Below are positions 13,268 to 18,927 of a stretch of DNA of 18,927 bases, piece by piece. This DNA is from an uncultured Eremococcus sp. (GTDB taxonomy: Bacteria; Bacillota; Bacilli; Lactobacillales; Aerococcaceae). The stretch covers positions 1-18,927 of the forward strand of contig CALUDO010000020.1 in the NCBI GenBank assembly GCA_943914835.1, written 5' to 3'. The notes under the pieces are model-generated. The model worked only from the letters and a program-made list of their open reading frames with translations, did not search any database and was not told the DNA's origin. The position numbers and the translations under genes are program-made. Position 1 is the stretch's first letter, and each line of letters opens with the position of its first letter.

Positions 13268-14767
13268 GTGTTTAAGAAATTTTCAAAACTAGGCCAGGCC
13301 TTTATGTTGCCGATTGCAATCCTACCGGTAGCAGGACTTTTATTAGGGCTGGGGTCGGCCTTAGCCAATGAGGCGGCTGTAACTGCTTTCCCCTTCTTAG
13401 GGGCTTCTTGGCTCCAAGCCATCTTCGCAGTGATGGCGGCGGCGGGGAATGCGGTTTTTGCGAACCTGCCCTTGATTTTCTCAATTGGGATTGCTGTCGG
13501 TCTAGCTAAAGGTGATAAGGGGACTGCCGGCTTATCTGCTGGGGTATCCTTCCTGGTCTTCACAGCAACGATTTCTTCCCTCTTGCAATTGTTCTCAGCT
13601 GAAGATGCAGCCATTGATACGGGGGTCCTAGGAGCCTTGGTGATTGGTCTGATGGTTACCTATCTTCATAATAAGTACCGCAAAATTGAACTTCCCCAGT
13701 TTCTAGGCTTTTTCGGAGGGTCTCGCTTTATTCCAATCATTTCATCCTTGTTTGCGATTGCTCTAGGAGCTATTTTCTACCTGGTCTGGCCGCCAATCCA
13801 GAACCTTCTGCTTCTTTTAGGAGAGCAAATAGCTCGGATGGGTAGTTTTGGCTCTTTCTTGTATGGCTTCTTCTTGCGATTAACCGGCGCAGTGGGTCTT
13901 CACCACACGATTTATCCTTTATTCTGGTATACCTCCTTAGGTGGGGTAGAAACGGTAGCGGGCCAAAGCATTTCTGGTGCTCAGAATATTTATTTTGCCC
14001 AATTAGCGGACCCCAACTTCACCGGATTATTTACCTATGGAACTCGGTTTTTCGCGGGTCGTTTTGCGACTATGATGTTTGGTCTTCCAGCGGCTTGTTT
14101 GGGTATCTACCATGCTATTCCAAAGGCCAATCGGAAAGAAAATGTTGGATTCTATGCCTCCAGCGCCCTAACTTCTTTTCTAACTGGGATTACGGAACCG
14201 ATTGAATTCTCTTTCTTGTTTGCAGCCCCTTGGCTATATGTTATCCATGCCTTCTTGGATGGTCTTTCTTTCTTGGTGGCCGACCTCTTGCAAATTAGAA
14301 TTGGAAATACCTTCTCTGGCGGATTAATTGACTTTGTTTTATTCGGCCCTTTACAAGGGAACGCTCAAACCCATTGGCTTCGAGTCATTCCGATTGGGTT
14401 GATTTGGTCCGCTGTCTACTACTTGACCTTCCGTTACTTGGTTAAGCGATTTAAAGTAGCTGTGCCAGGCATGGAGACCAATATTGCCAGCCTACCTGAG
14501 ACTCAGAAACCACAAACTAGCTTAAATGAGACAGCTCAAAGTCTTATCCAAGCTCTTGGTGGCGCCGACAATATTGAGAATGTAACAGCTTGTGCCACCC
14601 GCCTCCGGGTAGCGGTTCAAGATCAAAGCCTCGTTGATCAGCAAGGCTTGAAAGATCTGGGAGCCACAGCAGTTCTTGAGGTGGCGAGTGGAATTCAAGC
14701 CGTCTACGGGGGCAAATCAAATCTTTACAGTCAAGAAATTAATCAAATTTTAGGAAATGACGACTAA
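13268..14767 (+). CDS. PTS EIICB permease of the glucose/N-acetylglucosamine family
   Basis: 499-residue fusion. The membrane IIC domain (1 to about 390) begins FKKFSKLGQAFMLPIAILP, carries GLHHTIYPLFWYT (210-222) and the substrate-binding GITEPIEFSF (307-316). A linker (about 400-418) leads to the IIB domain with the phosphocysteine Cys442 in NVTACATRLRV. No IIA domain is fused and none lies nearby, so phosphate must come from a IIA encoded elsewhere. It starts at GTG 13268, with GAGGAGGA (13253-13260) seven bases upstream inside the nanE end. Pairing with nanE suggests N-acetylmannosamine (or a related amino sugar) as substrate; glucose or GlcNAc cannot be ruled out. Confidence 0.88.
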   Translation: MFKKFSKLGQAFMLPIAILPVAGLLLGLGSALANEAAVTAFPFLGASWLQAIFAVMAAAGNAVFANLPLIFSIGIAVGLAKGDKGTAGLSAGVSFLVFTATISSLLQLFSAEDAAIDTGVLGALVIGLMVTYLHNKYRKIELPQFLGFFGGSRFIPIISSLFAIALGAIFYLVWPPIQNLLLLLGEQIARMGSFGSFLYGFFLRLTGAVGLHHTIYPLFWYTSLGGVETVAGQSISGAQNIYFAQLADPNFTGLFTYGTRFFAGRFATMMFGLPAACLGIYHAIPKANRKENVGFYASSALTSFLTGITEPIEFSFLFAAPWLYVIHAFLDGLSFLVADLLQIRIGNTFSGGLIDFVLFGPLQGNAQTHWLRVIPIGLIWSAVYYLTFRYLVKRFKVAVPGMETNIASLPETQKPQTSLNETAQSLIQALGGADNIENVTACATRLRVAVQDQSLVDQQGLKDLGATAVLEVASGIQAVYGGKSNLYSQEINQILGNDD

Positions 14768-14770
14768 GCA

Positions 14771-14803
14771 AAGAAGACCAGCCCTTCAAGGGCTGGTCTT
14801 CTT
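14771..14803. terminator. Bidirectional terminator between convergent operons
   Basis: Arms 14771-14784 and 14790-14803 make a perfect 14-bp stem with loop TTCAA. T-rich bases follow on both strands (CTTTAC on plus, TGCTTAG on minus after the stem's own TTCTT). It separates the PTS gene from the minus-strand S component gene, whose stop is 19 bases past the stem. Confidence 0.8.
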
Positions 14804-14821
14804 CTTTACTTGTATGGCTCC

Positions 14822-15334
14822 TTAGTGAGGATATTTACTTACTAGGAGGGGGATGAAGCGGTAAAGGAGGAGATAAAAGATAAGATTACCAAGGGCATGG
14901 TAGCTATCGAATAAGAGACCACCCAAATAATAGACAAGGAAGTTAGAAATGCCATAGAAGGGGGCCTGGATTAGGGAGATGATCAAACCATATAAGTAGC
15001 CTGTTAAGCTGGCCCAAAGGGCACCTGCCGGTAAAGGGTGGCTCTTGATTGGCTGGCTGAGTCCCTTAGTCAGAATAATGATACTGAAGTAGGCTGCAAT
15101 CTGGGCCAAGGTCCAGGGGCCCAGACCTAGGAAGATATTAGAGAGTATCAGGCTGAGACTGGCGATGATAGCAGCGTCCTTTGCTGAAATGTAAAGGCAA
15201 ATTATAATAAGCAGGCTGGTGACGGGTTGGATATTTGGTAAGGGGGCTAAGAAAAGACGGAAGACAGTGCATAGCGCCGCTAAGATTCCACACCAGACAA
15301 GTCTTTTCAAGGGGTAACTTGATTGACCTGCCAT
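14822..15334 (-). CDS. ECF transporter S component
   Basis: 170-residue, highly hydrophobic protein with about six membrane segments. The first helix carries GILAALCTVFR, in the AxxxA style by which S components dock on EcfT. APLPNIQPVTS (30-40) and NIFLGLGPWTLAQ (66-78) are typical of one branch of vitamin S components. It binds a vitamin or related compound and relies on a shared EcfAA'T module, which is not in this window. The neighbouring DUF4430 lipoprotein, a domain related to the C-terminal part of transcobalamin, suggests cobalamin or a similar ligand; this is inference. I start it at ATG 15334, which overlaps the lipoprotein stop as TAATG and has GGAG six bases upstream. An in-frame TTG at 15346 has no better site. 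Confidence 0.82.
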   Translation of the reverse strand: MAGQSSYPLKRLVWCGILAALCTVFRLFLAPLPNIQPVTSLLIIICLYISAKDAAIIASLSLILSNIFLGLGPWTLAQIAAYFSIIILTKGLSQPIKSHPLPAGALWASLTGYLYGLIISLIQAPFYGISNFLVYYLGGLLFDSYHALGNLIFYLLLYRFIPLLVSKYPH

Positions 15335-15741
15335 TAGAAGCTCCAATCGTCGGTCAAGTCAAAGGTGATGGTGTCCTGGTCTTGGGGTTTGATTTCCTGG
15401 GCCCCAGTTTCGCTCATGTCGTCATTAACCAAGAGCTTCCAAAAGCGACCCTGGTTGTCTCCTTGGTCAGCCTTGAGGTTTTCAATCGTGGTAATCATCC
15501 CTTGCTTCTCCTCGATATCATAGTTTTCTTTCATGATGCTGAGCAGGTTTTGCCCCTCTTCATAAGCGACTGACTTGGAAAGTTCCGTCTCCTCTTGTCC
15601 CTGGACAGCTATTTGGATAGTGACCTGGTTATTCTTAGTAGAAGGATCTGGATCAGTTTCTGATTTAGTTTGACAGGCAAAGAGGACGAGAAGACTGCAG
15701 AGGGACAGAAGAATATATTTGATGACTTTCGTAAATTTCAT
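15334..15741 (-). CDS. DUF4430 domain lipoprotein
   Basis: 135-residue surface lipoprotein. The start ATG at 15741 has AAGGA six bases upstream and gives a signal peptide MKFTKVIKYILLSLCSLLVLFAC with lipobox LFAC and lipidated Cys23. A short acidic linker follows, then a DUF4430 domain (about 36-135) with YEEGQNLLSIM and RFWKLLVNDD and the typical W-x-x-x-V-N pattern. DUF4430 resembles the C-terminal domain of transcobalamin and intrinsic factor. It ends in translational coupling with the S component, so it probably helps deliver a ligand to that carrier. It follows the 6-phosphogluconolactonase by 29 bases on the same strand. Confidence 0.85.
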   Translation of the reverse strand: MKFTKVIKYILLSLCSLLVLFACQTKSETDPDPSTKNNQVTIQIAVQGQEETELSKSVAYEEGQNLLSIMKENYDIEEKQGMITTIENLKADQGDNQGRFWKLLVNDDMSETGAQEIKPQDQDTITFDLTDDWSF

Positions 15742-15770
15742 AGGATTCCTTCTTTCAACACTCATACAAA

Positions 15771-16796
15771 TTATGCTAAAGCTAGGCAGACACATTCAGG
15801 GGCTAGGGTATCTCGACTAATTAGGCTTAATTCACCCGTTTGAGAGTCGCGGCGGAAGAGGGCTAGCTGGTCAGAATCCTGGTGGCCTACTAAGAGGTGG
15901 CGGTCATCCGCTGACAGGGTGAAATCTCTTGGGATTTCGCCGCCACTAGGGATTGTTTGGATCAAGTCTAGCTGACCGCTTTCATTGTTAATTTGGAAAA
16001 CAGTTAGGATATCTGCGAATCGGGTAGAGGTGTAAAGGAAGTGGCCGTCTTGACTTATACGGATAGCCCCCCCGTCGGCGCGGTCGAAAGATTGGTCGCC
16101 AAGATTTGAGAAATATTCCAGGGCTTCAAGACTGCCGTCTTCTTTAACCTTTACCTGTAGGGTCTGATTATTTAATTCCCCAATGATGTAAGCATACTTG
16201 CCATTAGGATGGAAAACCAGGTGGCGGGGGCCCATACCAGGTTGGGTTTGTAATTCAGAGGCTTTGACCAGCTGACCATCTGCTTGAAGGCGGTAGGTAT
16301 AAACAAGGTCTCCCCCTAGGTCACAGGCATACAAGAGGCCAGGATATGGGCCAAAACCGGTAAAATGAAGGTGAGAGTTTGTTTGGTTGGGGTGGACGGA
16401 AGAAGCTTGGTGGACGAGTCTTTGGAGGTGACTCAAATGACCTTGGTCGGATAAATGATAGACATCAATGGATCCTTCATGGTAGTTGGAAGCGTAGATG
16501 GTACGGCTATCATCATGGTAGGAGAGGTGGCAAGCATTCTTTTGGCTGGTGTAGATTTGGTCCAGACGATTCCATGCCTGACCGTCTTTTTGGTAGGCAA
16601 CGATGCCGCCCTGGTCCTGATGACGGTCGATGGCAAAGAGGAGGCTTTTGTCTTGGGAGAGGGTTACAAAGGTAGAACCCTCTAATTGATCAATGACTTG
16701 ATAGTCGCTGAGCCTTTCTGCTTGAGGGTCTAGTTGGATGGAAGCAATTCCTTGGTTACTCCGCTTTGTGTAACCGCCTAAAATATAAGTCTGCAT
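15771..16796 (-). CDS. pgl: 6-Phosphogluconolactonase, beta-propeller type
   Basis: Hydrolyses 6-phosphogluconolactone to 6-phosphogluconate, the second step of the oxidative pentose phosphate pathway. The 341-residue protein is a seven-bladed propeller of the YbhE type (lactonase family), not the short SOL/DevB type. Conserved stretches: TYILGGYT at the start, GPRHLVFHPNGKYAYI (189-204), GGAIRISQDGHFLYTSTR (242-259) and GEIPRDFTLS (286-295). AAAGGA lies upstream of ATG 16796. It is divergent from gnd, the next enzyme of the route, across 148 bases. The two genes that follow on the same strand (lipoprotein and S component) have no link to this pathway. Related lactonases hydrolyse other sugar lactones, so the exact substrate rests on context. 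Confidence 0.85.
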   Translation of the reverse strand: MQTYILGGYTKRSNQGIASIQLDPQAERLSDYQVIDQLEGSTFVTLSQDKSLLFAIDRHQDQGGIVAYQKDGQAWNRLDQIYTSQKNACHLSYHDDSRTIYASNYHEGSIDVYHLSDQGHLSHLQRLVHQASSVHPNQTNSHLHFTGFGPYPGLLYACDLGGDLVYTYRLQADGQLVKASELQTQPGMGPRHLVFHPNGKYAYIIGELNNQTLQVKVKEDGSLEALEYFSNLGDQSFDRADGGAIRISQDGHFLYTSTRFADILTVFQINNESGQLDLIQTIPSGGEIPRDFTLSADDRHLLVGHQDSDQLALFRRDSQTGELSLISRDTLAPECVCLALA

Positions 16797-16824
16797 GTCA
16801 TCAAATCCTTTCTATATTATCTTT

Positions 16825-16834
16825 ATTCTACCAA
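16825..16834 (-). promoter_or_regulatory. pgl promoter, extended -10
   Basis: Read on the minus strand, TTGGTAGAAT gives TAGAAT (16825-16830) with TG one base upstream (extended -10). The -35 region is weak. It lies about 30 bases before the pgl start. Confidence 0.45.
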
Positions 16835-16893
16835 GAAAGTGACCAGGGGGAAAGTCAGCTACTAGTTTCTGATTAGTCTTTTAGGGCAATCAG

Positions 16894-16902
16894 TGGTATA
16901 TT
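16894..16902 (+). promoter_or_regulatory. gnd promoter, extended -10
   Basis: TGGTATATT gives TATATT (16897-16902) with TG one base upstream. No good -35 is seen 17 bases before it. The start would be near 16909, 36 bases before the gnd ATG. Confidence 0.5.
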
Positions 16903-16944
16903 AAGGGGGACTAGATGTATATACTATAAGGAGGAAATCAAATC

Positions 16945-18378
16945 ATGGAAGAAGCACAAATTGGTGTGGTGGGAATGGCCGTCATGGGTAAGAACCTGGC
17001 CTTAAATATTGAGTCGCGTGGCTACCGGGTTGGCATCTTTAACCGAACTGCATCTAAGACGGAAGCGGTGGTGGCTGAACATCCGGATAAGAATTTAGTT
17101 CCATCCTATAACCTGGAAGATTTCGTGGCATCCTTGGAACGTCCCCGTCGGGTTCTGATTATGGTTAAGGCTGGTCCGGCGACTGATTCTATGATCCAAC
17201 AACTACTCCCACTGCTTGATAAGGATGATGTCTTGGTTGACTGTGGGAATACCTTCTTCAGAGATACTATCCGGCGGTCACAAGAATTAGACCAATCGGA
17301 TATCCACTTTGTCGGTATGGGAGTATCGGGTGGTGAAGAGGGTGCCTTGCATGGACCATCTTTAATGCCTGGAGGACCTAAAGAAGCTTATGACATTCTA
17401 AAGCCAATATTAGAAGAGATTGCGGCTAAGGCCCCATCGGACGGGACTCCTTGTGTGGCCCATATTGGTGACAATGGGGCGGGTCATTATGTGAAGATGG
17501 TCCATAACGGAATTGAATATGGAGACATGCAACTAATTGCTGAATCCTATGATCTGATGCGCCGGTATTTGCATTTATCCGTAGAGGAGATTGGTGACTA
17601 CTTCACAGAATGGAATCAAGGTGAATTAGATTCTTACCTCATTCAAATTACGAGTGACATTCTAAAGGCAAAAGATCCCGAAACAGGGGCGCCCATGGTT
17701 GATGTCATTCTCGATAGAGCAGGGAATAAGGGGACAGGCAAGTGGACCAGTCAATCAGCCCTTGATCTAGGTGTACCCTTACCAACTGTTACCGAGGCTG
17801 TTTTTGCTCGCTTTATTTCAGCCTTAAAAGATTCACGCTTAGAAGCAGCCCAAGAATTAAGTGGACCGGAAGGTGGGGAAATTCAAGATAAGCCAGCCTT
17901 TATTGAGAAAATCCGCCAGGCCCTCTACTTTTCTAAAATTATGTCCTATGCTCAAGGCTTTGTTCAGATGCAAGCAGCCGCTGAAGAATTCGGTTGGGAC
18001 TTAGACTATAAAGAAATTTCAGCAATTTGGCGGGATGGTTGTATCATACGAGCCCAATTCTTAGAGAAGATTATGGCTGCCTATGAGTCTAATCCAAAGC
18101 TTTCAAATATCCTTCTTAATGATTACTTCAAAGGGATTGTCTCAGATTATCAAACATCTGCTCGTCAAGTAGCCATTGCTGCCCTTGAAGCTGGGATTCC
18201 GGTATCTACCTTAACAGCTTCCATTGCTTACTTTGATAGCTTGCGGACAGAGGTTCTACCTGCCAATATAATTCAAGCGCAACGTGACTACTTTGGTGCC
18301 CACACCTACCAAAGAAGAGATAAGGAAGGAACTTACCACTTCCTATGGTCTCAAGGTCTTGAAGAAGACTGGTCTTAA
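16945..18378 (+). CDS. gnd: 6-Phosphogluconate dehydrogenase, decarboxylating
   Basis: Oxidises and decarboxylates 6-phosphogluconate to ribulose 5-phosphate, making NADPH. The 477-residue protein has the N-terminal Rossmann fold GVVGMAVMGKNLA (7-19) with the NADP-favouring NRT (33-35), the substrate-binding VSGGEEGALHGPS (127-139), the catalytic Lys184 in HYVKMVHNGIEYGD (181-194) with Glu191, GTGKWTSQSALDLG in the all-helical domain, and the C-terminal AHTYQRRDKEG tail. AAGGAGG (16928-16934) is ten bases before the ATG. It is divergent from the 6-phosphogluconolactonase gene, and rpiB, which uses its product, is about 5 kb upstream. Glucose-6-phosphate dehydrogenase (zwf) is absent from the window. 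Confidence 0.97.
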   Translation: MEEAQIGVVGMAVMGKNLALNIESRGYRVGIFNRTASKTEAVVAEHPDKNLVPSYNLEDFVASLERPRRVLIMVKAGPATDSMIQQLLPLLDKDDVLVDCGNTFFRDTIRRSQELDQSDIHFVGMGVSGGEEGALHGPSLMPGGPKEAYDILKPILEEIAAKAPSDGTPCVAHIGDNGAGHYVKMVHNGIEYGDMQLIAESYDLMRRYLHLSVEEIGDYFTEWNQGELDSYLIQITSDILKAKDPETGAPMVDVILDRAGNKGTGKWTSQSALDLGVPLPTVTEAVFARFISALKDSRLEAAQELSGPEGGEIQDKPAFIEKIRQALYFSKIMSYAQGFVQMQAAAEEFGWDLDYKEISAIWRDGCIIRAQFLEKIMAAYESNPKLSNILLNDYFKGIVSDYQTSARQVAIAALEAGIPVSTLTASIAYFDSLRTEVLPANIIQAQRDYFGAHTYQRRDKEGTYHFLWSQGLEEDWS

Positions 18379-18411
18379 GTCAAAGTTTAGATAAAATTTT
18401 AAGTGTATTAT

Positions 18412-18439
18412 AAGAGCCCTCCAACATTAGAGGGCTCTT
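18412..18439 (+). terminator. Terminator of gnd
   Basis: AAGAGCCCTC (18412-18421) pairs perfectly with GAGGGCTCTT (18430-18439) over an 8-base loop; TTGTCTTAT follows. The T tract is imperfect. Confidence 0.78.
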
Positions 18440-18479
18440 GTCTTATATCCTATTTAGAGTGGACTATGGTCTAAATTAT

Positions 18480-18515
18480 AAAAGAGCGCTAGGCCTTAGG
18501 GCCTAGCGCTCTTTT
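18480..18515. terminator. Bidirectional terminator between gnd and the ArsR gene
   Basis: A perfect 16-bp stem (18480-18495 with 18500-18515), loop TTAG, with A runs and T runs at its ends so it works on either strand. It backs up the gnd terminator and ends the minus-strand regulator gene, which stops 16 bases away. Confidence 0.85.
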
Positions 18516-18531
18516 GATTTCGCTTTTTAGT

Positions 18532-18792
18532 TTAGATAACATCCACGATCTTACGGACAGTGGCGTTAGATAGACTGTATCTTACATTGGTACCGTCACG
18601 TTCTGCCGAAACAATGTTACCAGCTTTTAACTTGGCTAATTGTTGGGAGACGGTCGCTTGAGGAAGTTCCACTTCTTCAACAATCGCCCCAACCGTTAGA
18701 TAATCAACATCTTTCAAAATTTTTACGATAGTTAAACGAATGGGATGACCTAATAATTTGAAAACTTGTACAAGTTCACTTTCGTGGTTCAT
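18532..18792 (-). CDS. ArsR-family transcriptional regulator
   Basis: 86-residue winged helix repressor. The helix-turn-helix is LPQATVSQQLAKLKAGNIV (43-61), preceded by the usual FKLLGHPIRLTIVKIL (11-26) and followed by the wing SAERDGTNVRYSLS. It has no cysteine, so it lacks the ELCV metal-binding box of ArsR/SmtB, and its last helix (NATVRKIVDVI) lacks the D/H pairs of CzrA-type zinc sites; a metal role is not supported. The start ATG at 18792 has GGAGG nine bases upstream; an upstream ATG at 18828 would lie in the leader. The target is unknown, since no partner gene is in the window; an inverted repeat in its leader suggests self-control. Confidence 0.85.
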   Translation of the reverse strand: MNHESELVQVFKLLGHPIRLTIVKILKDVDYLTVGAIVEEVELPQATVSQQLAKLKAGNIVSAERDGTNVRYSLSNATVRKIVDVI

Positions 18793-18806
18793 ATATGTAT
18801 TCCTCC

Positions 18807-18841
18807 ATTTTAAGTTATTTAAAATCACATATTACATTATA
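18807..18841 (-). promoter_or_regulatory. Promoter and candidate operator of the ArsR gene
   Basis: On the minus strand, TATAAT (18836-18841) is a perfect -10, with only a poor -35. Downstream lies the perfect inverted repeat ATTTTAA-N5-TTAAAAT (18807-18825), between the start expected near 18829 and the ribosome binding site (18802-18806). A repressor bound there would block its own transcription. Confidence 0.45.
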
Positions 18842-18927
18842 TCAGAGATTTGTTACGAATAAAGAATAATACACAAAAATTATATTACAAATTGGTTAAC
18901 AGTATATAAAGCAAGCTTAATAAATAC

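Noticed and set aside
13243..13614. Minus-strand ORF of 123 codons across the nanE-PTS junction
   Set aside because: Low-complexity Ala/Lys-rich product that mirrors PTS membrane codons; the plus-strand genes explain the region.
15235..15573. Plus-strand ORF across the lipoprotein and S component genes
   Set aside because: Both minus-strand genes have starts, ribosome binding sites and recognisable domains; the plus-strand frame has none.
15742..15795. Upstream extension of the lipoprotein gene by 18 codons
   Set aside because: It would put a non-signal sequence in front of the signal peptide and overlap the pgl end; ATG 15741 has a ribosome binding site.
16379..16685. Plus-strand ORFs of 98 and 76 codons inside pgl
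   Set aside because: Gly/Arg-rich or unrelated shadow products of an intact propeller gene; no initiation signals.
1..18927. CRISPR arrays, insertion sequences, prophage genes, tRNA or rRNA genes
   Set aside because: I saw no regularly spaced direct repeats, transposase-like ORFs, terminal repeats, phage genes, cloverleaf sequences or rRNA stretches.

Overview
The window looks like a chromosomal segment of a low-to-moderate-GC Gram-positive fermenter of the order Lactobacillales. The signs are strong AGGAGG-type ribosome binding sites, an arginine deiminase (ADI) locus whose transporter is of the YfcC type, a T-box upstream of argS, CcpA-type cre sites, PTS sugar uptake and an ECF vitamin transporter subunit. 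I suspect a member of the Aerococcaceae or a relative, but that is a guess from gene content, not a demonstrated assignment. I see no insertion sequence, prophage, CRISPR array, rRNA or tRNA gene.

Region 1 (1-9741) is an arginine module. A leader with a CRP/FNR-type operator, an extended -10 promoter and a cre-like site precedes arcA, arcB, arcD (YfcC-type exchanger), an M20 dipeptidase (arcT/pepV-like) and arcC. Together these import arginine (and probably process arginine peptides), convert it to citrulline, then to ornithine and carbamoyl phosphate, and make ATP and ammonia. Hairpins sit in three of the four gaps between the genes. argS follows under its own promoter and an arginine T-box with specifier CGC. 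It is followed by a monocistronic CRP/FNR-family regulator without cysteines, the likely activator (ArcR/Flp type) of the arc genes.

Region 2 (9742-12411) holds a 24-codon ORF with a strong ribosome binding site inside a cluster of GGTCCAA inverted repeats, then an amidase-signature hydrolase, rpiB and a GNAT acetyltransferase, probably read in one direction.

Region 3 (12435-14803) is a catabolite-controlled operon of nanE and a PTS EIICB permease with no IIA domain. It points to uptake of an amino sugar, possibly N-acetylmannosamine. A strong bidirectional terminator closes it.

Region 4 (14822-16796, minus strand) is a three-gene run: a lactonase-type 6-phosphogluconolactonase, a DUF4430 lipoprotein and an ECF S component (the last two overlap as TAATG). 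It is divergent from gnd (plus strand), which supplies the next step of the oxidative pentose phosphate pathway. Two terminators follow gnd, and a small ArsR-family regulator on the minus strand closes the window.

Most genes are familiar. The less ordinary items are regulatory: the arc leader with an orphan Shine-Dalgarno sequence, the pairing of an arginine-consuming operon with a tRNA-Arg-sensing switch on argS, the repeat-rich leader around the 24-codon ORF, and the lipoprotein plus S component pair. I found nothing that I can call a new system with confidence.
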